DNA of 64,000 nucleotides from Maea johnstoni (taxonomy: Eukaryota; Annelida; Polychaeta; Spionida; Magelonidae). Below the pieces are notes generated by a model. That model ran no database searches and was not told the origin of the DNA. It saw nothing but the letters and a program-made list of their open reading frames with translations. The DNA lies in the NCBI GenBank assembly GCA_963942565.1, contig CAWWDR010000188.1:1-64000 (forward strand). Direction: 5' to 3'. Positions 11,280 through 24,146 of the stretch are shown piece by piece. A program made the translations under genes and the position numbers. Every line of letters begins with the position of its first letter. Positions within the stretch are counted from its first letter, which is position 1.

Positions 11280-14200
11280 TATTTCTGGGGTGGAAGAAAG
11301 GATTTCTAAAGCTAGGAAAACCCTAAATGCCGCTACAGGACTCCGCATACGGAGGAACGGGCTGACTATTGCCACTTGCAATATTATCTTCTGGTCGTTG
11401 GTCGTCCCCACAGCACTTTTTGGGAGCGAAATCTGGCATCTAAATGATAGCATCCTCACCCTTCTAGAAGGCTTTCAAAACTATGCGGCCAAAAAGATTC
11501 AACGTTTCTACGGGAGGGTCCCAAATGCCTGTTGTCTATTTGCTTTGGGTGGATGAGACTGGAGAGGTTTATCCAAGTAAAGAAATTGATGTTTATTCGA
11601 GCCACTATGGCTTAGGAGGATCATACCCTCTCTAGACTCATCTTTTGTGAACGAGCAAATATCATTCTGGGCCGGGGTCAGGTGGAGAATGAAGACTCCG
11701 AATTCAGTGTGGTACATGACCTCCTCAAAACTGCCTCCTTATTTAATTTATTAGATGAAGTGAGAAATATGGTAACACTTGGGCACCGGTATCCTAAGCA
11801 CTCGTGGATGGAGAAAGTGTGGGCACGAGCGTGGGAGCTGGAAGATGTATATTGGAATGTATGGCAAGCATTTTGAGAGTTTATTAAGCAGTATTTAGTA
11901 TTTGAAAATATTTATTAATATTAATAAATGATTTACAAATATTAGAAAATAATTATAAATACTAGAAAATAATTTCTAATATTTGTAATTGATTTATCAG
12001 TATTAGAGAAGCATGCACATTCCTAAATACAAGTAAATCATTTCTTAGTATTTGTAAATCATTTTCTAGTATTTATAATTCATTTTCTAATATTTGTAAT
12101 TCATTTTCTAATATTTGTAATTCATTTTCTAATATTTGTAAATGCAGTCATTTATAAATACTTGAAAATGAATTACAAATATTAGAAAATGAATTACAAA
12201 TATTAGAAAATGAATTACAAATACTTAAAAAATGATTTATAAATACTAAGAAATGATTTACTTGTATTTAGGAATGTGCATGCTTCTCTAATACCGATAA
12301 ATCATTTTTAAGTATTTATAAATCATTTTTAAGTATTTATAAATCATTTTTTAGTATTTATAATTCATTTTCTAATATTTGTAATTCATTTTCTAATATT
12401 TGTAATTCATTTTCTAATATTTATAAATGACTGCATTTACAAATATTAGAAAATGAATTACAAATATTAGAAAATGAATTACAAATATTAGAAAATGAAT
12501 TACAAATACTAAAAAATGATTTATAAATACTTAGAAATGATTTAGCGGTATTAGAGAAGCATGCACATTCCTAAATACAAGTAAATCATTTCTTAGTATT
12601 TATAAATCATTTTTTAGTATTTATAATTCATTTTCTAATATTTGTAATTCATTTTCTAATATTTGTAATTCATTTTCTAATATTTGTAAATGCAGTCATT
12701 TATAAATACTAGAAAATGATTTATAAATTTTAGAAAATGATTTATTGGTATTTGGTAATGCTTAATAAACTCTCAAAATGCTTGCCATACATTTATAAAT
12801 ATTAGAAAATGAATTACAAATATTAGAAAATGAATTACAAATATTAGAAAATGAATTATAAATACTAAAAAATGATTTATAAATACTTAAAAATGATTTA
12901 TAAATACTTAAAAATGATTTATCGGTATTAGAGAAGCATGCACATTCCTAAATACAAGTAAATCATTTCTTAGTATTTATAAATCATTTTTTAAGTATTT
13001 GTAATTCATTTTCTAATATTTGTAATTCATTTTCTAATATTTGTAATTCATTTTCAAGTATTTATAAATGACTGCATTTACAAATATTAGAAAATGAATT
13101 ACAAATATTAGAAAATGAATTACAAATATTAGAAAATGAATTATAAATACTAGAAAATGATTTACAAATACTAAGAAATGATTTACTTGTATTTAGGAAT
13201 GTGCATGCTTCTCTAATACTGATAAATCAATTACAAATATTAGAAATTATTTTCTAGTATTTATAATTATTTTCTAATATTTGTAAATCATTTATTAATA
13301 TTAATAAATATTTTCAAATACTAAATACTGCTTAATAAACTCTCAAAATGCTTGCCATATAAATGACTGCATTTACAAATATTAGAAAATGAATTACAAA
13401 TATTAGAAAATGAATTACACATATTAGAAAATGAATTACAAATACTAAAAAATGATTTATAAATACTTAGAAATGATTTAGCGGTATTAGAGAAGCATGC
13501 ACATTCCTAAATACAAGTAAATCATTTCTTAGTATTTATAAATCATTTTTTAGTATTTATAATTCATTTTCTAATATTTGTAATTCATTTTCTAATATTT
13601 GTAATTCATTTTCTAATATTTGTAAATGCAGTCATTTATAAATACTAGAAAATGATTTATAAATATTAGAAAATGATTTATTGGTATTTGGTAATGCTTA
13701 ATAAACTCTCAAAATGCTTGCCATAGGAATGTACAGTTTTATGTGTCTAAGAATTTAGACATAATCCGTCATGTTAATTCAAAAAGTGCATACCTTACAT
13801 GGTGGTATCTTTCGGACAAATTCCCTACATACATGAGAGCTTGTGAAACAGTTGCGCGCTTAATCTGTCACGCCAGCCTCCTAAAGACAGACGATGTGCG
13901 ATTAAAAAGGCTCAATAGATCCGAACGAGTGTGTTCGTTGTGTGACCTCTATGAGGATGATGATGCCAGGCATCTAATCATGCAATGTCCGAGGTTACAG
14001 TCAGAAAGGACAGCTATGTTTTCAGAACTGCGTGATATTGATGATGGCGCTGGTGCGGCGGTGGTAGATAACACAGGAGACATACTGAGTATTGTACTGG
14101 GTAGACCTGCAGATGCCCTTTCCGACGATCAGATGGATAACTTCTGGCTCGTTTCCTGTAAGCATGTAAATATCATGTACATGCGGAATATGAAAAGCAG

Positions 14201-14350
14201 AAAGGGCATTGGGTAAGCGCCAGAATACCTAAGTTCTCGATACTAGGGTAACCAACTGCGTGAAAGATGGATTATGAAACAGCTTGCCTGAGGCTGGGCT
14301 GACTCGCAACCAAGCCTCCAGCACATTTAATTTTGTGCTTTAATTATACA
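11280..14350 (+). mobile_element. 5'-truncated LINE (C-terminal ORF2 and 3' UTR), split by a foldback element
   Basis: Translation from 11281 gives the region after the reverse transcriptase fingers/palm: a GLRIRRNGL segment, LFGSEIWHLNDS, LEGFQ..AAKKIQRFYGR. From 13726 it continues to the typical C-terminal zinc-knuckle CSLCDLYEDDDARHLIMQC and a stop at 14214. The two parts lie in one frame across the inserted foldback element (DVYWNV then QFYVSKN). One frameshift lies near 11550, so the copy is dead. Clade not certain (Jockey/CR1-like group). The catalytic palm and the endonuclease are absent, consistent with 5' truncation during target-primed insertion. A 20-bp AAGTTCGTATCAGTGTGTTA motif occurs twice in the tail (14350 and 14649). 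Confidence 0.8.
11860..13725. mobile_element. Compound foldback element of AAATATTAGAAAATGAATTAC sub-repeats
   Basis: The left end TATGGCAAGCATTTTGAGAG is matched by the inverted right end at 13725. GGAATG flanks both sides (11854-11859 and 13726-13731), a target duplication of 6 to 8 bp. The body is dozens of ~21-bp units in alternating orientation. A unique core, AGCATGCACATTCC, occurs six times (about 12010, 12276, 12557, 12936, 13190, 13497) in orders + - + + - +. Further right ends lie at about 12788 and 13362, and a ~364-bp block ending in them occurs twice (12425-12788, 13362-13725). It is therefore a nested or internally amplified foldback element. No coding capacity. Confidence 0.85.
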
Positions 14351-14424
14351 AGTTCGTATCAGTGTGTTAGTTTATTTTTGTAATAATATCTCTATATTTG
14401 TATTGTATCATTAACGAATTACTA

Positions 14425-14600
14425 CAGGTGAACTTGGATATGACGGACCACTGTAAGACGGATTATTCGTCTATGACGGACAAGATGCTTGGTCCCAGTC
14501 CCATGCATATCAAGTATTTGCCATATGTATATGACGGATTTTGCATATGACGGACCCATTTTCCTGGTCCCATTGAGTCCGTCATATCCAAGTTCACCTG
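14425..14600. mobile_element. TA-flanked MITE (Tc1/mariner-like), 176 bp
   Basis: Perfect inverted ends start CAGGTGAACTTGGATATGAC. TA lies on both sides. It sits in the 3' tail of the LINE. A shorter relative (89 bp, CAGGCAAACTTGCATATGAC end, TA flanks) is at 62411-62499. Confidence 0.85.
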
Positions 14601-14769
14601 TATTTATATACCGTTTCTAACACACGTAATTTCTAGTCTTATATATATAAGTTCGTATCAGTGTGTTAGCTATCTAAAAGACTTAATATTTTGTCATGAT
14701 GTCTTGAGACTTATGTTGTATGATTTAAGAAATGTTGTTTGTATACCTTTTGTAGCATGTCTACAGTCA

Positions 14770-14872
<103 letters not shown>

Positions 14873-15127
14873 CCACAATGCAGCAGCGAAAGTGACGATA
14901 ATGGAAATTACAAGTTATGGTATAAAGGATTTCTATACAGTTCCCCATTCAAAGTGACACTATATAGCACTGTACTTCATGTATCGAACAAGTAAATATA
15001 TGAAATACATTCCACACTATGGTTATTGGTTGTCTTGTTATTTAAGTTAATGCGGTTATTTCTTCATACTCCATTTAACTTTTTCAAGAATGCCTTTTTC
15101 AAAAAAAATATATATGACAATTTGAAC

Positions 15128-15275
15128 TTGAGTGTAGATAAGGCAATGCCATCATTATAGAATTCTGAGTTTCTCTTCCTAAATGCCTGAAAAAGGCCAA
15201 AATATATAAAAAATATGAGCTTGAGTATAGATAAGGCAATGCCATCATTATAGAATTCTGATTTTCTCTTCCAAA
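15128..15275. repeat. Short direct duplication
   Basis: GAGTATAGATAAGGCAATGC and about 60 further bases, including CATCATTATAGAATTCTGA, occur twice about 95 bp apart. No gene is recognised from 14871 to 16120. Confidence 0.7.
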
Positions 15276-16120
15276 AAGGTTTTATTTGTAAACTCTTGGA
15301 ATCTCTTGGCTGTAAGTGAGTACCATGAGTAAATAAATTGCTGGTTCCCTTTCCCAAAATATGAATGTGTGTTGATAGTATCCATACGTAAATTGTAGTC
15401 CTACCCCACCCAAAATTGTGAAACTAGTAGGTATGCATATGTATTGGATAAGGGAGTCAGGCAAGAAGCTGCGTAATGTTTCAATAGATGATTGGAATGA
15501 TAGTAAAAGCACCATTATTACTCTGAAGAATTGAACACAAGTGATGCCACCCCTCCCCCACAGTGTTCTGGTCAGTGACCTGGAACCCTTGATGAAGGTG
15601 TAAGCCGGAGCAATAAGATACCTTGCATGTAAAGCATGACATTGGCTAACGAGACATTGTACAGTGATCTGGATCTACTGCCTAAAGTGATCTGTTAAAT
15701 TATCTGCACCCAATCTATTTTCCAACTAACTCACGCTACGAACTCGTCTTAGGCTATTTTGGTGACGTAGTTGTCATGTTGTAGCCCTCTATCTGTACTG
15801 GTTTGAGAATAACAACATCCAACCCTGGCTTGATTGTGTGCTGTTCAGACAGCTGATAACAATTCCCTATTTACTCATGATATCTTGTCTTACACAAGGT
15901 CGAAACAAGTGTGTATAACCTCACTGAACTCCTGCCAGAGCCCCTTGTTCATCATGACTAATAGTATCCATCTTAAGTAGATATAGTAGATAATAAGATA
16001 TAATAAGTAGTCCCACAGTGGCACAGTTCTGAAATAAGAATCATTCTTGATTTTCATTTTGCCACAAAGGAGAGAGACACTGACTGCTCGCTGTCTCTCA
16101 TCACTACTCAGGGCCTGTCC
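15276..16120. other. Intergenic stretch, nothing recognised
   Basis: No coding frame or repeat end was identified. A SINE-like GCTCGCTGTCTCTCA segment at about 16090 precedes the SINE head. Confidence 0.45.
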
Positions 16121-16300
16121 TGATAGCCAAGTGGTCTAAGGAGAGGCCATTGGCTGCTCGCTGTCGCTCACCCTACCCAGGGGCAAATCCTGTTGGTCGC
16201 GGGTGTGAGAAAGTTACTAGTGACTTGGGGTTTGGTAGTAGTTTTCACCTGGTTGTGGCGATTTCCATCTCCACTCAAAACTGGCCAGTTACTAATTAGC
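16121..16300 (+). mobile_element. SINE with a tRNA-Leu-like head and GTGACTTGGGGTT body
   Basis: GATAGCCAAGTGGTCTAAGG resembles the A-box half of a tRNA-Leu. GGGGCAAATCCTG stands where a B box would be, followed by GGTCGCGGGTGTGAG and AGTGACTTGGGGTTTGG. The body is shared with three other fragments in this window. The end is uncertain. Confidence 0.65.
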
Positions 16301-16910
16301 ATAAGTATGGCAGAAAAAAGTGACGATTTAGAAAGGACCTGTTCTGATTTACTATACAAATTACCCAATGTTTTCAGCTATAACTGTACCCAGTTGATCA
16401 AAACCTATTTCATGGGCATACTATGAAGATGTTGGAGGAGATTCGGTAATGACATTTCGTAGAAGGCTGTACTCATGGATTTTGATGAAAATCAGAAATT
16501 TTCTTTGTAGTGACCATGACCTATGACCTCCAATAAAATGGCTGCCTCCATGCCTCATAATGAGATTTGAGCCTATGTGGAAATGGGTCCAAATAGTAAC
16601 TTTGCCCACTGAGCGCGTTCAAGCCAGGTTAATGTAGCGGTAGATTATAGTCAGCCGAAGAAGACGCCTCAGCCGAGATGTACTCTGTTTATTGGTTTTC
16701 TTGGAACCGGCAGCGGTTTCGCAGACCGCAGCTTTCGTAGAAGCTGATTGACTGCCAAGGAGGCCTGATGCGAGCTTTTAGAGTATCACTTTGTCGTGTG
16801 CTTTATGTGAAAAAGCTTCTAGGCCCCACGAAGTTGCGTTTCTTTAATGTTTACGCTTATGGTTTAACCCGTTCTACCTTGAGAGCCAAACAGGTCCGAC
16901 ACAATTAATG
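16301..16910. other. Intergenic stretch, nothing recognised
   Basis: No gene supported. Confidence 0.45.
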
Positions 16911-16922
16911 ATAATAGTGATG

Positions 16923-16956
<34 letters not shown>

Positions 16957-17038
16957 TAATACTGATAGTGATAATAATAGTTATAATGATAATGATTATT
17001 ATAATAGTAAAAATAATGATAATAATAGTAATAATAAT
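16911..17038. repeat. (AAT/GAT)n imperfect microsatellite
   Basis: Trinucleotide-like runs of AATAAT broken by GAT and AGT. Confidence 0.85.
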
Positions 17039-17221
17039 GACTTATTTCATGTTTGATATCTTAATTCTATGAGGGTTTTATAGTACAGTACATTTCCAGA
17101 TATCTTGAAAACTTAGGGTTGCTTGGTGAAATATCTTTGATTTTGAGTATCGGCTATAGGTGTTTACTCTTTAGTCACAAATATTCCAGAGAACTTGTAA
17201 TATTACTCCCCCTCCGCCATT

Positions 17222-17416
17222 CTAACTCTTCCAATGCTGTCAGGCTATTTTTGTCCAGAGCACAAGGATGCAAGGATTTTTGAAAACCATCTAAACCCTG
17301 TCATTTTGGCATTCATTGGAAAGCTCTCACTGAGTACTCTCAGATGAGTACCTATATGCCAGAATTTTAGTGATTTTCCGTATTTTTTGCATGATTTTGT
17401 ATCGGAACAATATTAG
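17222..17416 (+). mobile_element. piggyBac-like MITE, decayed copy
   Basis: The interior (AACCATCTAAACCCTGTCAT, CAGATGAGTACC) matches 23023-23218 and, reversed, 62009-62199. The ends TAAC.TCTTCCAATGCTG and AGGGGTAAA are mutated forms of the TTAACCC/GGGTTAA borders seen at 23 kb. Confidence 0.6.
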
Positions 17417-17554
17417 GGGTAAATTGAACCCATCATGTGTAGCTCTGTCATCGTGCATCCACCCCTTTCTTGTCGGTTCAAAGCTTCACTTCCTTACTAA
17501 CAAGCGGGGCCTGCCGAGCCCCCTGTCTGATCTGTTCGTCCCTCCAGCTGGCTG

Positions 17555-17641
17555 CTATTGTAGGGCTACTGAGGTGGTAGCCTACAACTTCTTACATGTC
17601 ACTATTGTAGGGCTACTGAGGTGGTAGCCTACAACTTCTAC
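17555..17641. repeat. 48-bp repeat, tandem pair; third copy at 20913-20968
   Basis: CTATTGTAGGGCTACTGAGG and the following bases to TACAACTTCT occur twice here and once 3.36 kb away. The unit contains GTAGGGCTAC and GTAGCCTAC, which can pair. The far copy retains the same downstream TTACATGTCACTATTGTA. Confidence 0.8.
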
Positions 17642-20600
17642 ATTTCTGTACCATCTGTGGTAGTGCTACATAGTGGGTAGCCTACCCCATAATAAAACAT
17701 AAGGAGTCATGAGTCTTTGAGGGTCAGTGATAGACTTGTTATTTCAGGGTAACTCTACATAATATGGAACTTTGGGATGGGATAGCAAATGTCTTCCAGC
17801 CAATAGAAAAGGGGTATCGGGTGATTAATATCATTAGTTATAAAGGGACCCAATCAGATTTCATATAAGAGTGGACAGTATTATTCCCACGTTCACGATA
17901 CACATTTAACAGATGGGATTGTGAGGTTACTTTAAGATCTCCCACTGGTGGCTATTAGAGATAGACCCCCGGGTTCTTCACACTGTGGGAAGCTTACATC
18001 AAAGGGTGTCTAAAAGGGAGGTCTACGAAAGGATGGGACACAGGGACTTGGTATTAATTAATATCAATGGGGTTTTGATTATTGGGGGATATGTACTGTG
18101 GGAAATCTTTAAATGTAGGTTTCCACTATAATAGTATCCACTGCCAATAGGATGTTGGACCCCAACATTATAAAAAGGATGGTAGGAAAACATTTGCTTT
18201 ACAAGAAATAAACAAGATAGATAAGGGTAATAGAATTGAAGCACAATACTGAACATAATCACAATGGTGAAAAAACAGGTCTCCATCATTAGAAGATTAA
18301 TAGAAAATATCTGTCTCAAAATTGAAGGTGATACATGGTATTTCTTTCTGACAAATAAAAAGCAAACTGCAATCAGTTTAACAGAGCAAGATTGAATTCT
18401 TGATACTTCCAGGGATAAATTGAAGAGAAAAGTATACCTTGAGCGAAGGGTTTACATTGTCCAACAGATGAGGCCTGAGGGCGGGTTCCTATGCTTAGGA
18501 GAACATCAATTGCCCACTTAATCGGGTAAATTTGCAAGGTTGTGATATACATAGTATCGGGTCACATTGTAAATGCAAATATTTGATCATAGCCTTTGAT
18601 TAACTTGAAATGCACGTTTCATTGAAGTTGTGCTCAAAACGGGATAGACTCCCACTAATTAGTGATCCTTTCAATAATCTTCTCTTTTCACATGGTAGAC
18701 TCTCTGAAGAGGTTCTGACATTGTGAATTCAACCTGGGAGGATTTGAAATGCTATATATCATGAATATACTTAACTAGGAAGCCAAGTCATTGTGTGAGT
18801 AGCATACATATCTCATAGTAATTAAAGGATCAATTATGCAAATGAAAGAGTAATCTTGATTATGCACTGAATTATAACTAAAACAACACTCCACAATATT
18901 GCAAATGATTTCTAATGAGGCAGCTTATATATTTTTTCTAAGAAAACTAGGTAAAAGCACAATGTTTCTATTCAAATTATCAATAATCAATGCTAAGGAA
19001 TGGTGAGTCTCCTCAAGATCACTTGATAATTATACAACGAAAAGTAAGTACTTTAACCAAACACCTTGAGTATATATTTAAGGAAATAGATAAAGAATAA
19101 GAAAATCTAAAACCTATCCATAAACTATACAGTGGCCAAACATATAAAGGGTTAATAGAGTATGTAAATATGTGGTAAACATTGATACAATGGAAAGTGC
19201 ATTCTTTAATCAAAATGTAGAGCTGTCACTGATTAGTTAATTGAATTTAGATTCATGGCTTTAGGGTGTTCTCAATGCTAATCACATCATTACCAATATA
19301 GGGTCCAGTGTATCACATGTGGTAGAGATAGGGAGTAAGAGGGGGGGTTGCGAGCTCTTGGTGGTTAATATGCAAGAAGACTGGTCAGCTGAGTGACCTG
19401 CTGAGCTACAATGGTCAGCCGGGGTTGTAGCTAGCATAAGCATCAATATGGAGACATCAGGGTATTCATCCTATAGTTATATCACCATTTAGGGGTTGAT
19501 GCTTTAATTGGGTTTGAAACAGCTCCACATTTCGCAGACTTGAACTGGAGTGAGGGCTCCTACTGTTGTAGATGAACAACAGGGTAGGCAGCTGAAGCAT
19601 AAGCTTCGAAAATCCTATGAATTTGACCAGCCCATCGTGTGCTTGAAAATTAAAGGTAGCCTGTATCAACAACTCCTGGGAAAGGGAAAAGGGAAGACTC
19701 ATTAAGAGTGAGAAAATTCCAGTAATGAGACATATCACAAGTGGTGCTGCACACAATCATTCAGTCAGCTTTTTGAAAGCTGAATACATACATTCATACT
19801 CACATTTATAGCACACTTGTGAACTATGTCTAATACAATATGTTTCCCTGGTTAACTAGCTAGGTAAACCAGTGCAGATTTGGATTGCTAGCTCTCACTC
19901 AGTAATGAGTTGATAGAGGGAAAAGAAGGAGTGTTGGGGGCCAGGTTAGCTAAGGCACATACATGATTTGGGTTTGCAGTCCACATTCATAGATTTTTTT
20001 GAGAGTTTTCGATTTCACTTTACATAGTTGTCGTTTGCAAAACCACCACTGAAGAGATCTATTTGAACAACTCCATTTCACACTTTGAAGACTCCTTGAG
20101 TTTGAACTGTTATGTGATGTGATAGGTGATAATAGAATATTTGATTAGACTGAAGAGGGTTCTAATGTTTGTCTGACACTGGTAATGACCATAGGGTAGT
20201 ATAATGTGGCCAATTCTTTGAAACTGAGAATGAGAATTTCAGAACTTGTGACATTTGAAATTGTAAACTCTACATAATGATAGAAAGAAACACTTAACAA
20301 GCTGCATTCTTCATCTTAATGTGACCATAATCATGGTACTGTAAAATCCGGTATGATTGTTCTTATATAAATGTCTATGATCTGTTTCCTGTAGAGGGTC
20401 GCGATTTCCTCTGGTAACATATTGTTCTTAATGTCTCATTTTGACTGTGCTCTGGGAAGCACGGGGAAGGTCTCTCTGGAATCTCAGTCTTGGGTAGAAA
20501 TCTGGTGTGGAGACCATATGGGGTGAGCTGGCTGGAGTGCTTGGTTTCCCAGCTTGATAACATCAGTAGCTCTTTTCTGGTACCACCGCTGGGTTAATGG

Positions 20601-20912
20601 TGACTTGCATTTTCTCCTTTGTTGATGCAAAGTACTGCCAGGTGCTGGCGCTGGTACTGGTACTGCTGCCATGACACTTGCTGTCCTCTGGCTCTGGATG
20701 GGGATGGTCAGGCTGGTTCCATCTTCTTGTAGATTCCAGGTTGATGCTGAACAGCTTCCTATCCAAAGGATCTGTAGGATTTGCATCAGTGTATTTGACT
20801 GGTTCATTTTTCTAATTTCCACTGTCTTGGTAAGGGAATACTTCACTTGGCATGTTTAGGTACAGGGAAAGTGTACTCAGCTAAAAAGTGAGTACCCATG
20901 ATTCTCCACCAA
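17642..20912. other. 3.3-kb gene-poor stretch between copies of the 48-bp repeat
   Basis: No domain, splice-joined exon set or transposon end was recognised. Two overlapping minus-strand frames at 20375-20846 have a somewhat protein-like composition but no motif I know and no consistent single frame. Confidence 0.4.
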
Positions 20913-20968
20913 CTATTGTAGGGCTACTGAGGTGGTAGCCTACAACTTCTTACATGTCACTATTGTAG
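20913..20968. repeat. Distant copy of the 48-bp repeat
   Basis: It matches 17555-17602 almost base for base, through GTCACTATTGTAG. Confidence 0.8.
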
Positions 20969-21189
20969 ACAAAAGGGCTAATGCAATCCAGCTACTATCA
21001 CCTCTCAAAAATTCCTTTTGTTAAAGGCAAGTTCCTAAATCAGTCATAACCTAATGTAATTCAGAAATGCGAAAATCGCTGGTTATTTTATAAAAGACTA
21101 AGTTTACATCCAACTAATAAAAGCCATTATGATTGTACTAAAATTGGTCTTAGCTGAAACAGGCCTAACATTCCTTTGCCCATTTGCAT

Positions 21190-21540
21190 TATGGGTAATG
21201 ATAATAATAATTGATATTTGATGTAGCGCCCTTTACACCTATAATGTTCAAAAACACTTTCTGAAGTATAGCCAGTGGACATGTTTATGGTCCATATAGT
21301 CAAATAAACTCCCTTCGAAATAGCAATGTTTTCAGTTGTGTCTTTAAGTTTTACAGCAGCCTTGATGTTGTCGGGGAGCTCATTCGAAAGCCGCAGTGCA
21401 TAGGCACAGAAGGCTCGGTCACCGAACCTTTTCAGATCAGTGTGTGGTATCTGTAATAAGTTCTTAGCGTTTGATCTTAGAGTCTTTGTATTGGCTTGTT
21501 TGACCAACAGTTCCCTTAGAAATATCAATGTAAGGAATCA
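21190..21540 (-). mobile_element. LINE 3' end (C-terminal ORF2 tail and ATT-rich 3' tail)
   Basis: The minus-strand translation has the sequence typical of the CR1/L2-type ORF2 C-terminus: TLRSNAKNLLQIPHTD, then RFGDRAFCAYALRLSNELPD and NIKAAVKLKDT. After the coding part comes a tail with GGTGTAAAGGGCGCTACATC and AATTATTATTATC, a microsatellite-like 3' end expected of such LINEs. Only about 100 codons remain. There is no reverse transcriptase core. Confidence 0.8.
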
Positions 21541-21582
21541 GAGTTTGGTCTTAAAGGCATCCCCCTTAATTTAAAAGGAGGG

Positions 21583-21835
21583 GATTGATATGGCATGCCA
21601 AAATGATATTAATTCAACTCTCAAAATATCATGCAACTTTCAAAATATCATGCACTTTGTTGAATATATCGTGCAACTTTCAAAATATGGTACAACATTT
21701 AGAAATATATCATACAACTCTGAAAGGATGTATATTCTTTGGGAACATGTATAATGACCTCAGAGGAGTCATGTGTGTTGTGCCAGGTCATGCACTTGTA
21801 GTGGGGAAGGTCGCTGGTAAAGGGGAAACTTTCTA
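21583..21835 (+). repeat. Dispersed ~250-bp repeat with a GGCATGCC terminus, copy 2
   Basis: It begins TATGGCATGCCAAAATGAT, runs through sub-repeats such as ATCATGCAACTTTCAAAATA, and ends near GTGGGGAAGGTCGCTGGTAA. It is inverted relative to copies 1 and 3. Confidence 0.75.
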
Positions 21836-21868
21836 CCCTCAATATAATATTACTTACGCCTGGAGCTT

Positions 21869-22662
<794 letters not shown>

Positions 22663-22666
22663 TATG

Positions 22667-22671
<5 letters not shown>

Positions 22672-22726
<55 letters not shown>
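22672..22726. repeat. (AT)n microsatellite, right of the MITE
   Basis: About 54 bp of TA repeat, probably the other half of the tract at 21871-21969. Confidence 0.9.
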
Positions 22727-22727
<1 letters not shown>

Positions 22728-23022
22728 CAAACTCTGAGAATAATGGGAGTAGAGTACGCTTGTCAGCTACATCTACCAATTAAAGAAGCCCCTGTGTACA
22801 CAAGTTGTCTTAATATTAGCAAATGATCCATGCAGCTAAGACTGAAGTGCCTATGTTCACACTCGGTTTAATTGATAATGACTTCCTGACCAAAGAGCTA
22901 TATATGTAAATTACTTCTCCAGCTGTGTCTGAAGTACTTGTTGACACCTACTCGGCCATCTTAATTTGCATTCATAAAGGTCTGAAGGGTGACGTGGGAG
23001 GTCCAGGGAGGCGGCAGATTAA

Positions 23023-23218
23023 CCCTTGTAATGCTGAGGTCCAAATCGCAATGAAAAGATTGTTTAGAAAACCATGTAGACCTTGTCATGTTGGTATTCA
23101 TTGGATATCTCTAATTGAGTACTTTCTGATGAGTACCCATGTGCTAGGGTTTTTAGTCATTTTCAGGGTTTTTAAAATTGTTTTGTATTGGCCAAATTAG
23201 CAACCAGCAGCATAGGGG
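23023..23218 (+). mobile_element. piggyBac-like MITE, 196 bp
   Basis: TTAA lies directly outside both ends (23019-23022 and 23219-23222). The left end CCCTTGTAATGCTG pairs imperfectly with CAGCAGCATAGGGG. TTAA duplication plus CCC ends is the mark of piggyBac insertions. Copies at 17.2 kb and 62.0 kb share the interior. Confidence 0.75.
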
Positions 23219-23256
23219 TTAACTCAATGACTCAGTGATCACTAAATGACTCTATT

Positions 23257-23515
23257 AGACCACCTCTATCCGGTAGGTATTCTCCTTTACCACTGACCTT
23301 CCCCACGAAAAGTGTACAACCTGGCACAACACCCATGACTGCTCTGAGGTAATTTTACATGTTCCCAAAAATATACATCCTTCCTGAGTTGTACGATATA
23401 TTTCTAAAAGTTGCACCATATTTTGAGAGTTGCATGATATATTTAACAAAGTTGAACAATATTTTGAAAGTTTCATGATATTTTGAGAGTTGAATAAATA
23501 TCATTTTGGCATGCC
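23257..23515 (-). repeat. Dispersed ~250-bp repeat with a GGCATGCC terminus, copy 3
   Basis: Same orientation as copy 1. Shared segments include ACCTTCCCCAC, ACATGTTCCCAAAAA, ATACATCCTTCCT and a terminal ATTTTGGCATGCCATA. Confidence 0.75.
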
Positions 23516-23865
23516 ATAGATTGAAGAGTAGGCAACTGAGTAGTTGTAGGCAACATCAATAATTCAGGTACAACAATTACCATCAGCTCTATGGTCATAC
23601 TTAGAAAGGACAAGCATATCACTTTATTTACCATTTCGGGAGCCACTCCTGTGTTGCATTAACTAAAACGGCCATGAAGGACAAGGGACACTTGGTAATC
23701 TTTTGAACCCCTTCATTTAGAATCCAGGCAGGGCAGCTCAAATAATTTGGTATTGATGGTTATTTAAAGATCATGGAGGATGGCCAAATGAATAATTGAC
23801 AACATGAATATAACAAAAAATGATTAAATAATTAAGTTTTGAATATATGTGTATCCTAACTAGGG
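23516..23865. other. Intergenic stretch, nothing recognised
   Basis: No gene supported. Confidence 0.45.
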
Positions 23866-24146
23866 TGAGATACCGTTTTGAGGTTCCGGTAATGGCACTG
23901 GTACTTTTTCATACAGTACCATATTGTACCATTGTATTGGTAATCTTAACAATACTAACCACTGAGAAGTTATCATTCTTAAGGGATTATCCAGGATCCT
24001 TAATCTAGGATCACTATTCAAAACAAAATTACTAAGGTAATAATGCGAAAAAGTACTGTAAACAGTACCATTAATGTCGAATACCGTCTCATTGGTACCA
24101 ACACCTGTACCATAACATTTCATTCTTAGCCGTATCCATCCCTAAT
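23866..24146. mobile_element. Imperfect inverted-repeat element (decayed MITE)
   Basis: The left end CTAGGGTGAGATACCG and the right end CGTATCCATCCCTAA pair imperfectly. Inside, GGTACTTTTTCATACAGTAC and AAAAAGTACTGTAAACAGTA also pair. There is no certain target duplication. Confidence 0.45.

Noticed and set aside
11860-13725. CRISPR-like look of regularly spaced short repeats
   Set aside because: Units adjoin without unique spacers, alternate in direction, and the setting is an animal genome; it is a foldback element.
20375-20846. Overlapping minus-strand frames of 62-120 codons
   Set aside because: Composition partly protein-like but frames overlap with no domain, splice site or repeat partner to support one.
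17555-20968. Possible LTR pair
   Set aside because: The direct repeats are only 48 bp, and no primer site, polypurine tract or polymerase sequence lies between them.
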